Origin: Pegoplata infirma
Lineage: Eukaryota; Arthropoda; Insecta; Diptera; Anthomyiidae
Assembly: GCA_963921195.1 (NCBI GenBank)
Contig: OY992540.1
Span: 135,582,694-135,646,693 of the forward strand
Direction of reading: 5' to 3'
DNA: 64,000 nt
Shown here: positions 11,073-22,182 of the stretch, one piece after another
Layout of the letters: the number at the start of each line of letters is the position of its first letter
How positions within the stretch are numbered: the first letter of the stretch is position 1
Position numbers and translations under genes: made by a program
Notes under the pieces: generated by a model
The model's input: the letters and a program-made list of their open reading frames with translations, nothing else
Told to the model about the DNA's origin: nothing
Databases searched by the model: none

Positions 11073-11606
11073 CTTTATTTTTTTTCTCTTTCTTTTTTTA
11101 AGCATAAACAATAAAAATAAAAAAAGGCGCAAACTTCTCTAAACCAAATTTATTTAAGAGAACCAATCGACAACAAAAAAAAAATTCTTCCTGCACTAAG
11201 TCACGTAGGCACCAAAAAAAAGAGCGACCAAAAAAAAAATTAAGAAAAGGGAAACGCAAAAAAAAGTACAACAATAATTAACAGAGTTAACGGTAAAGCG
11301 AATAAAAAAAAATGGCACTTGTCGAAAATCACACTTTCGTTACGTAACTTGATATAACCTCAAAATTAAGCGAGACACAAATTGGGTTTGAGACACAAAT
11401 TTATTTTTAATTATTTATTGTCTCCTTTTATTTCGCAGCACTTCTGAATAATTTAATTTCAAATTACGCACCTGTTTTCCTCCGAACTGTGTTTTGTTTT
11501 TTCTTACTCTGTAATCGCTGTTAAATACGGCTAGTGAGCGACAAGACTTCTTCCAAAAACTCGTGTTCCACTGACTCCTTATTTTTCTGACGGTAGAAGG
11601 ACCAAA
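11073..11606 (-). promoter_or_regulatory. BEL 5' leader with putative primer binding site
   Basis: In element sense the bases just inside the LTR read TTTGGTCCTTCTACCGTC. A TGG begins three bases in (11604-11602), as expected for pairing with a tRNA 3' CCA; I do not assign the tRNA. Two possible splice donors lie at about 11507 and 11471. The rest is A/T-rich leader without a frame. Confidence 0.55.
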
Positions 11607-12094
11607 TGTTACCGTGTCGGGTTGAGTTGTCCGTGTCCCTTTGTGCTTCCGTGTTCCAAATTATCACTTTTGATGAAGACAAAATTCACCAAGATTTTTT
11701 GCCTTTTATGCCCAGTGTGTTTGTGCAGTTTTTCCCACAAACCAATAATCAAAAAACAACACCGGTATTTTAAAGATGATACAATTGTTGGTTTATTTAG
11801 TTCACTTGTATTATTTTTTATTTAATAATAGGTTTTTTTTTGGCACCATGTGCTTAAACAACTAAAACAATTTCTTTTCTTTAAAAGGTTTCTTTTTACT
11901 TCTTTTGGTTGCTTTTTGCTAGTACGTTTGTAGTGTGTGTGGTTTTTTAAAAGAAGTTGCAAATAGTAGAGTTATAATCAAACTCACCACACCAACGAGA
12001 GCAGTGCTGCCAGACGTATCATTTAGCGGGGAAGTATACGCAGGGCAAGCGAAGATACAATAAAGCGTATAAAAACGCTTGCGCCACGTAAACA
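11607..12094 (-). repeat. BEL 5' LTR (relative to the element)
   Basis: 488 bp, same termini and, by eye, the same sequence as 4035-4522. It would carry the promoter for the minus-strand transcript. Target duplication ATGGG follows at 12095-12099. Confidence 0.95.
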
Positions 12095-12190
12095 ATGGGG
12101 TCCTAGACCAATATTTCGATGTGTTACAAACGGAATGACAAACTTATATATACCCTCTATCACTAGAGTGGAGGGTATAAAAATATCAAA
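12095..12190 (+). repeat. Dispersed repeat A, first copy, right end
   Basis: Continues the copy cut at 4034: ggtcctagaccaatatttcgatg, cggaatgacaaacttatatataccctc, and a short inverted repeat accctctatcactagagtggagggt at the end. With the BEL removed and one ATGGG kept, it matches the continuous copies at 18745-19355 and 37718-37820. Confidence 0.8.
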
Positions 12191-13257
12191 TACATTTTCA
12201 CCCCATAAATATAAAAAACAAAAACGGCGAATTCAAATTTACATCAAATTTGCTCCTGAGCAAAACCAATAAAAGCTTTTATTTCTGTTTCTTATAAAGT
12301 TTGTTTTTTTTTAAATACGAACAAGAGCAAATTACTTTTTTTATATTTTCTTTACATGACCATTCAACATCACCGTTAGTTTTTTTTCATTGGAATAAAA
12401 ACATATGTAATGTATTTGGTATTTAAAGGAAAAAAATAATTTAACACTGGGCTACAAAAATTAACAAATTATTTTGCAGCTGAAAAAAATAATTAGATAT
12501 GTTTGAACTTTAAAATTTAAAAAAAATAATATAAAAAAAAAGTTATAAATTTCGCATGCTCTAAAACTGATAAACGATATTTAAAAAAATAAAACAATAA
12601 TTTTGAAACGCGATTTTTTTAGTTTTTAACACTTGCAAGACTTTAGGGAATTATTATAAAAATTTCACATTTGTGTCGAAAAAAAATTAACACTGTGGGC
12701 TGGTGTAGATTTTCTGTACGCACTTTCAATTGGTATCACTATACGTGCTCTTTTTTTCAATCACTCCAATGCCCTTTTCTCACTTAAACAGGAAGTTTCT
12801 TCCACGAATTAAAAAAAAACTAACACTTTTGTACTTTTGTGCAAATTATTTTAAAATTTCCATCGAATCACCATTTTTCATATGGATAACTGAATATTTC
12901 GGACTGGTTTCGTGGTCCTATTTTCACACAATTTTTGCTGGTTGGTTTTGCGACACGTTAATTAATCGACACCGCACTATGAAAAGTTGAAATAGACTAA
13001 GAATGATCAGGCAAGGCGCATATGGTGAAAATAAGTAAAAAGCTTTCTTCTAACCAAAGGTCTACCAACAAAGGGATCAAGTTGAGTTTTATAAAAGTTG
13101 TTGTTGTATTAGGGAGATTTATATAAAGCACTGTGCAAAATTCAGCATCCCTGAATTTTGGCCATAAATAGACCGGTGAACCTTTATGTCAAAAAAGTAT
13201 TTCATATGGGTGTTAAAGGATCGCTGATCACTATTCTGTAAAAAAAAATGAATAAAA
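12191..13257. other. AT-rich DNA, no gene seen
   Basis: Low-complexity A/T-rich sequence with no recognisable coding region. The longest frames (for example plus strand 12730-12990) have no family features. Confidence 0.5.
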
Positions 13258-14240
13258 TTCAAAATGGCGGATCCAAAATGGCGGACATGATTTTTTAATT
13301 CTTTGCTAATTATATTTACACTCAAAAAAATAAAACTGTAAAGTTAGCATAAAATTTAGTTAAATTTAACTTAAAAAACACCTGATTTTGAACCTACTAA
13401 ATTTGTAGTTAATTTAACTAAAAATATTTAGTTAACTTTTCGTAGAATGAATGTAGCAAAAAAACCGTAAGTTTAACTAAAAATTCAGCTGAAAATTTCG
13501 TAACATTTTTATGTACGTAATAACAAAAAAATTTGTTATGTTCAGCTTAACTTTTTGTAAAAAAATTGTAAGTTTGTCAAATATTGATCTCATACATTAA
13601 CACTTAAAAAAAAATTTTTTTTTTTAGCATTAAGTTCAGCTTAAGTAGAACTTATGAGATTTGCATAGAAGGCTACACAAAAATTTCTAAAATTTTTTCA
13701 CTTTACAAATATGTTACCAGAAATCTGCAAATTAATTAATAAAAATTCGTAAACTCAGTTTTAAAATCAACAAAAAAATTAATTCAAAATTTGTTTAAAA
13801 CTAGTATTTTCGTAAATTGAACTTAACTAAAAAATGTAGTTAAAACGCTGATTTTAACTAAAAATTTGCTAAAAGGCCAGTAAACTCGAGTTAACAAAAA
13901 AAATTTTGTTAACTTTACAGTTTTATTTTTTTGAGTGTAGTATAATCATTGTCCATGTATTTGGGGTAGTTAATAACGAATATCAGCTCAGACTTCTAAA
14001 ATTCAAAATGGCGAATCCAATATGGCGACAAATTGAAATTTAAGCTTTTTTAAATGTTGTCTGTTTTGACCTAAAACTTAGATTTTAATGGTTTTTCGGG
14101 TGTTAAAACTGATTTTGGAATTAAAGATTTGAAATTCAAAATGGAGGACCCAATATGGCGGATATGCTTTTGTAATTCTTAGCTAATTGTTCTTAAATTA
14201 TGAGCTCAGATTTTTTTCAAATTGGCGGATCCAATATTGC
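13258..14240 (+). repeat. Repeat with paired ATGGCGGA motifs
   Basis: Short GC-richer motifs of the form AAAATGGCGGATCC recur in pairs about 15 bp apart: 13261 and 13275; 14004 and 14019; 14137 and 14151; and a weak pair at about 14219. Each pair is preceded by 'attcaaaatgg' or a close variant. The stretch is split by the MITE at 13319-13937. It looks like one repeat with internal duplication rather than a gene. Confidence 0.6.
13319..13937. mobile_element. TA-flanked MITE, CACTCAAAAAA termini
   Basis: 619 bp. The left end CACTCAAAAAAATAAAACTG and right end CAGTTTTATTTTTTTGAGTG are inverted copies, and the continuation GTAAAGTTA / TAACTTTAC is also inverted. TA on both sides (13317-13318, 13938-13939) fits a Tc1/mariner-type 2-bp duplication. 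No transposase. The interior repeats 'gttaacttaac'-like stretches. Confidence 0.85.
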
Positions 14241-14627
14241 TACAAATAAAATATTAAGTGGCTATAGCTATAGCGTGGAGATTTATATTGAAATTCACTT
14301 CAATTGCTCATAGCTTCTTAACCCCTGGACCGATTTTGCCATAATTGGTTCAAAAATAACCAGAAAAACGTTGATTTTATTCAAATATGTCTACCATAAA
14401 GCATTTTAAAATTTTGGGTTACATGTTAGGTGCGAAGCCCCATCCAAATTTCTGAGAGTTAGGAATGATAAAATAACATTCTGTTCCAAGTTTCGTTCAC
14501 ATTTATTCAACAGGTGTCAAGTTATAGCATTTTTTCCGTTTCGGATTATTGACAAAAAAAACGATTGCAACAGACAGACGGACACGGCTAGATCGATTTA
14601 AATTCGATCAAGGATCATGAATATATA
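14241..14627 (+). repeat. Dispersed repeat A, partial interior copy
   Basis: Shares 'cttcttaacccctggaccgatttt', 'acagacagacggacacggctagatcgattt' and 'gatcaaggatcatgaatatatat' with the first repeat A copy. It stops at the GGGGCATTCC end of the foldback repeat that follows. Confidence 0.65.
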
Positions 14628-14944
14628 TGGGGCATTCCCCAATTTGTTGACAGTTTTTAGTATCCTTCGAAAACAAATTCGTGGTAAATTTTAAGATTTT
14701 TTTGATGACACGTTCAAAAGATATCGAATTTTTAAAAATTGGAAGTTTGCTCCTTTACTCAAACTTCTTTTACTCATAACTTCTTCAGTAATGGTCCAAA
14801 TTGCAATTTTTTCAAAATTTTTGTTTTTTTACGTACTTTAAAAAAAAAAAACTTTAAAGTGCTCTAGTATGCGATTTTTAAGTTTTAAAATTTAAATCTC
14901 ATTTTTGAAAATGTATGTACTCTAAATTTTTTTGTGTAAAACTT

Positions 14945-15495
14945 CACTCAGAAAATTATGTAAGTTACTATATGTTAGTTATTTGTATATTTTACAGTAG
15001 TTAGTTGTTTTCAACTACAAAGTCAGTTGTTTTTGTATGAAAAATATGAAACAACTATTTATGTTAGTTATTTTAAGTCGTTTTTTGAACAACTAACAAA
15101 AAAGTACTGTGGTGTAGTAACAGTTATTTAAAGTAGTTAATTTTATTTTTTTTGTCTCTGAAAAACTTTCCAAAAGATACTTTTTGTTTTTTTATTTTTC
15201 ACAACTTTAAAAAAAAAAAAAAACTTGGAAAAATTTGGTCTTCAATTTTTTCCGGAAAATTTAAAAAAAAAATAAAAGAATTATATATTGAATATTTTAT
15301 TTTTACTACATTTTAGTTGTTTTAACTACAAATGTAAGTAGTTTTTACTACATAAGACAGTTGTTTTTAGTCAGTTAAAATAACTAAAATTGTTAGTTGA
15401 TTTAACTGAAAAAATAGTTGACCCCAAAACAACTTACAAAGTAGTTATTTAAACTGACATTTTCCGTTGATTTTACTAACATAATTTTTTGAGTG
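14945..15495. mobile_element. MITE, CACTCAGAAAATTATG termini
   Basis: 551 bp with CACTCAGAAAATTATGT at left and ACATAATTTTTTGAGTG at right. It sits in the foldback arm at aaaactt/ttctatcg; other arms read aaaacttctatcg without it, so the duplicated bases are TT rather than TA. Interior full of agttgtttt/actacaa stretches. Confidence 0.85.
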
Positions 15496-15551
15496 TTCTA
15501 TCGATTCTACAAATTTTTTGCCCAGTAGGATTGTGGGATAACAATTATTAC

Positions 15552-16670
15552 CAAGGAGAGGACTTTCATGCAAATGCATGTTTTTCCCCTTTGGTCATAG
15601 AACAGCATAAACAAAATATCTTTACGAATCAAAGAATTTGCTTTAAAATGGCATCGATTCGTTAGTCCATATTTTTGAATATTTTGCTTAAAATGCATAT
15701 TTTTGCATATTTTGCTATTATTTCGCTATAAATGCATATTTTTAGGTCATATTTTGTACAAATTTTAGTTTTTAAGCTATTTTTTTAGTATTTTTAGCTA
15801 TTTTTTTAAATTTTTTTATGAGTTTTTTTTTTGTATTAAAGGAATTATTTAATTTTTTTAGAACATTTTTATTTTTTTAATAACATTTTATACACACTGT
15901 ATTTATGTATATCTAAGCTTACAATGCCAGACTGAATTCAAATGTTATGTTTTTTTTAATAAATGTAAAAAACGAGTGGATATTTATGATTAGGGATGAG
16001 ATTTTCATGCATTAAAAAATTGAAAATATGCGCTTAAAATATGCGCTAAAAAATTCAAAATATGCATTAAAAAACCTAAAAATATGTATTAAAAAATAAA
16101 ATTTGTGCAAAAAAAATCTTGTTTTCATGCGAAAAACTTCTAAAAAAGTAAAAAATAGCTCCGGGTTTCAGTTGTAACATTTAAAATTTTATGAAAGCAA
16201 GATTTTTTAGAAACTAAAACAACCTAAAAAAAATTTTTTCTTATTTTCAAAATAAATTATTCAAATTTTAAACAGTTTTTGAAACAAATAAATTTCAATT
16301 TTTGTTTTTGCTAATTTATGCCAAAATATGCAAAAATATGCACTTAAAAGTTGGAAATATGCAGAAAATATGCATTTAAAATCAAAATATGCAAAAATAT
16401 GCATTTTCACTAAAATATGCAAAAACAAATTGATGCCATTTTTACGCAAATTTTTTGATTCGGAAAGATAATTGGTAGTTACCGTTTTTAGACTATCGAC
16501 AAAAAAACATGCATTTGCATGGAAATCTCATCCCTATTTATGATTTTTAGTGCATATTTTTAGATTTTTAGTGCATATTTTTAGATTTTTAGTGCATATT
16601 TTAAGACATTTTGGTGCATATTTTAGGCGCCTAGAACATAGTTTTTTAGTGCATGAAAGTCCTGTCCCTG
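15552..16670. mobile_element. hAT-type MITE (outer), carrying a second hAT MITE
   Basis: Ends CAAGGAGAGGACTTTCATGC and GCATGAAAGTCCTGTCCCTG are inverted. The 8-bp duplication is ATTATTAC (15544-15551) and ATTATAAC (16671-16678); uninterrupted arms of the host foldback read attattac. 8-bp duplications and CARRG-like ends are the hAT hallmark. Interior rich in 'gcatattttagc'-like stretches. No transposase. Confidence 0.82.
15991..16536. mobile_element. hAT-type MITE (inner, nested)
   Basis: 546 bp, TAGGGATGAGATTTTCATGC at left and GCATGGAAATCTCATCCCTA at right. Perfect 8-bp duplication TTTATGAT (15983-15990 and 16537-16544). It lies inside the element at 15552-16670 and is related to it (shared ctttcatgcaaatgcatg-type ends and 'aaaatatgc' interior). 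Confidence 0.9.
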
Positions 16671-17746
16671 ATTATAACTATTTTTTTAATTTTTTGAAAA
16701 AATTTTATTGTAATATTCCAATCTTAAAATCATTTCTACTGCTCCAATTTGCGTCATAGATAGCTCATTTCCAAAACCAACCCCCATTAATTTCTAAGGG
16801 GGCTCCCACACAAAATGAAATTTTTTAAAATTTGCTCCAACCGCTCTAACTGCCCTAAAAGTGTCCTTAGAGCAATAAAATGTATGACCGACCCACAATA
16901 TTTTTTTAGTCCAAACATTTTCTCTGAACACACCTTCCCTCTATCTTTAACTATTAAGGCAGTCACCATACAATTTTTTTTTATTTTTTGCAAAATTTAA
17001 TTTTTTGGATGTGAAACTTTTTCAGGATAAGCTTTAAAATTAAGCGTGATGAATAGGAACTTTTTTTCTCCTTTATGGCCTAACCAGTCTAATACACATT
17101 GGCTTTTTCCTTATACGAAGTACATATCGCTCATTTACTTGTATATTGTCATTACTCAAAAATACGTGATTTTTGAGTTTAAAATGCATAATTATTTGTT
17201 ATATCTTTCTTTTTGTTGTGTCAAAAATTCGTATTAATATCTTTTAAAATCACTGTTTGAGAAGAGAACACGCCATTATTCCATTTTCAATGTACCGGCC
17301 TTTTTCAATGGAAAACCAGTTTCAATTGTAAACATTAAACTCGATTCTGTAAAATTAAATATTTTGGACCAGCAGAACCAAAAATATGCAATTTCATGTT
17401 TTTTCCTATGCTAATTTGTGAAAAAGTTTCAAAATAGTAGTTTGTTTTAGAATTTTTTTAAATAAAACTTAAAAAATTTATTATATACCGTTTTGAATTG
17501 AGAAAAGTGTGAAAGAAAAATTTAAATTTTTCTAAAAATTTAAGACATCCTGGTTTGTTTCTTACTAGTTTCATATTATCCAGTTATAATAATCTTCAGA
17601 AAAACTTTTAATGTCAAATTTATTCAGTTAATAGTCAATAGAACTCTATATGTGAAAATTATTAACAGATCGCAGCCGACAAGGATTGAACCCATCATCT
17701 GTAATACTTTGCTATTAACTGCTTGTAACGTACAATCACTCTAGAG

Positions 17747-18676
17747 CAGCGACAGGCAAAAGCACTACGCGGCGTTTTTACTCTCACACCTACATGCTCT
17801 CACTCATTAAACAAAATCAAAAAAACACAATTTTCTCCTCTCTTCTTGCTTAAAATATACTTAGAGAAATAATCAATAAAAATTTTTAATGTAAAATTCT
17901 TGTTTAAGGAACATTTTTTGGGTAAACCAGAATGTTTAGTTTGTCACTACACTCAAAAAATTATGTTAGTAAAATCAACTGAAAATGTCAGTAAAAATAA
18001 CTACTTTGTAAGTTGTTTTGGGGTCAACTACTTTTTCAGTTAAATCAACTAACAATGTTAGTTATTTTAACTGACAAAAAACAACTGACTTATGTAGTAA
18101 AAATTACTAACATTTGTAGTCAAAACAACTAATATGTAGTAAAAATAAAATAAACAATATATATTTTTTTTTTCAGAAAAAACAAATTAAGACCAAATTT
18201 TTTCCAAGTTTTTTTTTTTAAAAGTTGTGAAAAATAAAAAAACAATTTTTTTTTTTGGAAAAAACTGAAAAATTTTCAGAGATAAAAAAAATAAAATTAA
18301 CTACTTTAAATAACTGCTACTACATTACAGTTCTTTTTTGTTAGTTATTCAAAAAAACGACTTAAAATAACTAACAGAAATAGTTGTTTGATATTTTTCA
18401 TACAAAAATAACTGACTTTGTAGTTGAAAACAACTAACTACTGTAAAATATACAAACAACTAACATGTAGTAACTTACATAATTTTCTGAGTGTATTCAC
18501 TAAATATTACATTGCTAGACATTTCAACCAATGTCATTTATTATATTTTTTATTTTTTAAATGGTTAAATGTATTATTATTTTTACCATAAGTTTCTTTA
18601 AGTGCATTGAGTATGAGAGTGCAACATGTTACACACACAAAGACAAAATATCATAGTATGTGTTTGCCTGTCGCTG
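17747..18676. mobile_element. hAT-like element, CAGCGACAGGCAAA termini
   Basis: 930 bp. Inverted ends CAGCGACAGGCAAA and TTTGCCTGTCGCTG, flanked on both sides by CTCTAGAG (17739-17746 and 18677-18684). CTCTAGAG is itself palindromic, so the exact border between duplication and inverted repeat is ambiguous (the ends could be TAGAGCAGCG). No transposase. A MITE at 17950-18493 is nested inside. Confidence 0.7.
17950..18493. mobile_element. MITE, CACTCAAAAAATTATG family (nested)
   Basis: 544 bp, CACTCAAAAAATTATG to CATAATTTTCTGAGTG, with TA on both sides (17948-17949, 18494-18495). Same family as 14945-15495 and 38659-39243, opposite orientation to those. Confidence 0.88.
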
Positions 18677-18744
18677 CTCTAGAGTCTAGACCGATACGCC
18701 AAGTAGGCTGTTAAGCAAGTATCAACTAAGTAAATCATGATTTT

Positions 18745-19355
18745 TATACCCTCCACTTAGTCATAAAGGGTATATATAAGTTTGTCATTCCGTTTGTAAC
18801 TCATCGAAATATCGGTCTGGGATCCCATAACGTATATATATATATTCATGATGCCCGATCGATTTTAAGACATTCTAGCGATGTCCGTCTGTCCGTCGGT
18901 CTGTCTGTGGAAAATGCTGTCACGGACAAAATATTGCACAGAGATGACTTATTGGAAGTTCTCCCGAAAAGTTTGGTATTGCATTTCAGCGATATCGGTT
19001 CAGCGGTTCAAAAGTTATGAACGAAAATGTAAGCACACCTTAAAAATTTCAGTACATTCAACATAACCTAAAAATACAAAAAGCTTTAATTCGGCTTCTG
19101 GTTGACATATGTGAACATAATTGAACACCAAATGGTATTTAAACAAGTACGAACATATTTTTTGACAAAAAAAGAAAAAAATCGCGGATTTTTTTTTTTA
19201 CAAACATTTTTTTCGCGGAAATTTTTTTATGAAAAAAAATTTTTTTTTTTCAAAAGTAATTTCCTTTTAAATAAAGTTTTTTGCAATAATCTTTTTGAAA
19301 TTGTGGAGGGTATCACTGCATTCGGCAAGGCCGAATTTAACTTTTTTACTTGTTT
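18745..19355 (-). repeat. Dispersed repeat A, near-complete copy
   Basis: About 610 bp from ttttataccctccac to acttgttt. In order: tttgtcattccgtttgtaac, atatcggtctgggatcccat, ttcatgatgcccgatcg, gtccgtctgtccgtcggtctg, gtggagggtatcactg, and ttcggcaaggccgaa. It is the best reference copy of this repeat in the window. Inserted in repeat C. Confidence 0.8.
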
Positions 19356-19475
19356 CAAGTTGGGTTGTTGCTGTTGTTTTTTCTAACAGAAGAGTTGTTA
19401 TTATAATTTGTGTAAACAAACTCTATTTTTAGTAATCGTTATTCTTCTTCCTCTCCTTCATCAATTCTGATCTAA

Positions 19476-20056
19476 CAAGGGAAGTCTCCCTAGTGTCACC
19501 CTCAGATCTTTATGGAATTCATTTCATTTTGTAGATTAGAAAAAATAAAGGGACACGTTTTTTTTTTTTTAGGGGCCCAAAATCATATTTAGGGGGTAAA
19601 AAGGAGGGGGGAAGACAAGGCCATTTTTCAGTTTTTTTCGTTTATCTCCTATATTATGCAAAGAAACCTAGTCATGTTACATACCAAATGAAAGGTTTTT
19701 GGAAAACCTATCTAATTATGCTAAGAACGTGTCCAAACATGCACAACTTTTCGTCATATTGAGGACATTTTTGTTAATAAGTCGATAAATATTAACTTCT
19801 TTGGCCCGATGTTAGCACCACGAGATAGGTATTTTTAATACCTTTAATCTGATACCACACATGCCTATATTAATTTTTTTTAAATAGGCGTTAATAGTAA
19901 AAATCTGAAAAAGGTCTATTTCCTCCCATACAAATCGACCCCCCCTAAAAATGCGTTTGGGCCGCTAAAAAAATACGTGTCGAATTAATTTTCGTTCCTA
20001 ACAACATATCAAAATTTCATGAAGATCGGTGGGTGACACCAGGGAGACTTCCCTTG
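19476..20056. mobile_element. PIF/Harbinger-type MITE, TAA duplication
   Basis: 581 bp. Ends CAAGGGAAGTCTCCCTAGTG and CACCAGGGAGACTTCCCTTG are inverted. The 3-bp duplication TAA (19473-19475, 20057-20059) matches the TWA target of PIF/Harbinger. The empty site is visible in the second repeat C copy around 43768-43785. Partial relatives start after TAA at about 38289 and 41536. Confidence 0.82.
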
Positions 20057-20213
20057 TAAGTTCTTATTTTGCAAACATTGCCAGACATGGTCTATATTTT
20101 AGAGACAAATGTTAGGTGTTGCAATATTTCCAAAGATACTGATTATTGCCACATAGGGCGACTTACAGTCGTTATTTTTAAATTATTTTTATTTTTTATC
20201 GTTCCCAGCAAAA

Positions 20214-20936
20214 CTTAGATTACCAAATAAGGTATAAAATAAGGTATAGGATCTCTTATTTTATACATTGCAGCATTGATGATTTTAACAGGCGATGAGA
20301 CTCAAAGTAATGCATCCACATTATCACAAAGAATACCAGTAAGGTATAAAATAAGTCATAAATTTATAACGAAGAATACGAGTAAGGTGTAAAATATATG
20401 ATATTTTATAGGTTACGAGAAATGAAATAATATAGCATACCAGAAGATAATATATAAGGTGTAACGAGTAGTGAAAAAGTAATTTTGTATTCAATTTACT
20501 CACGTGATTGTAAGTGAGTGTAAGTAGATAAAATATGCTCGTGAGTGTTTGTCGTTAGAAATTTCCTGTCGAGAGCCCATCTCTAGTTTAAACTTATGCA
20601 TTTTTTTATAAAATAATTATTTTTTATGTTATTGTAATGCATTATGCATCCAATTATAAATAATGCATTATTTCAAACTTTCAAATAATACATAATGTAA
20701 CCAAATATAAGACATCCATGCTTTAATGTTTAGAAATAATAAATATGAAATACATTTTTTTCAATAATCATGCAGTACGTAGCAAATTATTAGTAATGCA
20801 TTATTTTTCACTTGAAAATAATACGTTGTGGAACGAATGTTTGGTAAGACATCATAAAATAATGCTACAAATAAGTTATATGCATTACCTGGTAATGTGT
20901 TATATAATCACTACCCATTACCAAAGTTTTGCTGGG
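20214..20936. mobile_element. MITE-like element, CCCAGCAAAACTT termini
   Basis: 723 bp with CCCAGCAAAACTT at left and AAGTTTTGCTGGG at right. Interior carries many taatgcattat and ggtataaaataag stretches. The target duplication is unclear (perhaps TT). No coding region. A partial relative lies at about 44950-45064. Confidence 0.65.
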
Positions 20937-22182
20937 TTTTAATGTAGAGTTATTAAGAAGAACTGAACTTTTCAGAGCATATTTTTCACATTTTAAGAGC
21001 ATATTTTCCGCTATATGCTGCATTTTTAAAGCTCATAAAACCGGTTATTTAGAGCATATTTTTGGTTTCCCTGGTTATGACACTATACAAGTAAATGGAC
21101 CGATATATTCAAAACAATCGTTCCTAATGCATTATCGACTTACTATTAATAACATACACATATTCACGTCAACATTCTACTCTACCACTCCATACGGCAC
21201 ACCATCCATAAAGTTTGTTTTTGTTTTCCCTATTTTGTTGTTTTTGTTAAACATTAACGACACGACAAACGAACGAAGGAACTAACCAACCAACCGAAAT
21301 GTCTGCTACTGACGCTTTAGCACTTGATTTTGCTATAAAGCACTTTCAGTATTTTCAAGCATTTTCAACCGAGAACACAAACACGAAAAAGCAAAAAAAA
21401 TATATACACAACAATTGCAAAAAACCCAAAAGAAAAAGGAAAATTATTAAAAAAAATTCCCAAAAACAAACAGAAAATAATACACGGAAAAATAAAAGAA
21501 AATATAATCTAGAAAATTTCATTAACGTAAGAAGGATTTAAAAATTTATACTTTTTTTTGGCAAAAAACGCGTTAAAGCATTAAAGTGGCTTAAATTTAT
21601 AATGAAATGAATTAATGCCAGCCAACACACACACACACTCACTCACAAAAAAAAAAAAAAACAACTCACCCACACCCTTATAAATATAGACACGCACAAC
21701 AAAAACGTACGCGAGTGTATATGTAATTCTATTTGAGTTTTCATCATAAAAAAAAAAAAATAAGAAAATAAGGGAGAACTCCTCCGCCCACGTCTCTCCA
21801 CACCCCCACCCATTTAAAATCTGTTTAAATCTGTGAAAATATTCAATTTTAGAACATCCTGTGATGAGATTAATTACTAAAAATAACAACGAAATAAGAT
21901 TTAATACTATTAAATCATATGATTTTTTTAATATCCTTAAATAATTTTATTAAAAGAATTTAACATAAAAAATATAAAAAATAAATCTATTAAAAATTTT
22001 TAAAAATTTTTTATTAATTTAATAAATTTACAAAAAACGCAATAAAACTTGCAGTATATGTGAGGACTCCTAACATCAGTTGCGGCTAAAATTTATTAAT
22101 ATTTTCAATTCTCTAGAGATTTTCATCACAACAATAACAAGTAAGTTTATTTTTATATTTTATATATTGTACTACTAGTTTT
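20937..22182. other. Mostly unassigned AT-rich DNA with one possible exon
   Basis: 20960-21070 resembles the 'agcatattttt' interior of the hAT MITEs at 15.6-16.6 kb. A CA/CT microsatellite lies at 21619-21645. 21299-21526 is listed separately as a weak exon candidate. I see nothing else. Confidence 0.45.
21299..21526 (+). CDS. Possible first coding exon, unrecognised (weak)
   Basis: An ATG at 21299 follows a 5'-UTR-like stretch (aaacgaacgaaggaactaacc) and opens a 76-codon frame ending exactly at a fair donor, AAC|GTAAGA (GT at 21527-21528). The protein starts MSATDALALDFAIKHFQYFQ and then becomes Lys/Asn-rich. It matches no family I know and does not read in frame into the K2P exon at 58582. 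It may be chance. Confidence 0.2.

Larger units (their letters stand above)
4035..12094 (-). mobile_element. Complete BEL/Pao LTR retrotransposon
   Basis: An 8,060-bp element read on the minus strand. LTRs of 488 bp start TG and end CA on each side and look identical by eye. A 5-bp target duplication ATGGG flanks it (4030-4034 and 12095-12099). The uninterrupted target, tttatggggtcc, is seen in a related repeat copy at about 37727-37740. Inside, in minus-strand order, are a leader, a single gag-pol frame and a second, smaller ORF. Intact frame plus identical LTRs mean a very recent, possibly still active copy. The coding order protease, RT, RNase H, integrase and the DUF1759/A17/DUF5641 family signature place it in BEL/Pao. 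Confidence 0.96.
14628..17010 (+). repeat. Foldback repeat (GGGGCATTCC family), left arm, interrupted twice
   Basis: Begins ggggcattcc right after repeat A's 'gaatatatat'. It carries the family's landmarks in order: cttcgaaaacaaattcg, gatatcgaatttttaaaaattgg, tgcccagtaggattgtggg, gctctaactgccctaaaagtg, gtatgaccgacccac. It is broken by a MITE (14945-15495) and a hAT MITE pair (15552-16670). Only one arm is present here. Noncoding. Confidence 0.75.
17480..20213 (-). repeat. Repeat C copy, reverse orientation, interrupted three times
   Basis: Outer parts match 43640-44215 in reverse complement: 17480-17746 (ends with the tRNA-like core), 18685-18744, 19356-19475 and 20057-20213. The gaps are filled by a hAT-like element, a repeat A copy and a Harbinger-type MITE. 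The tRNA-like part has ggattgaaccc, the complement of a B-box GGGTTCAATCC. Noncoding. Confidence 0.75.
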
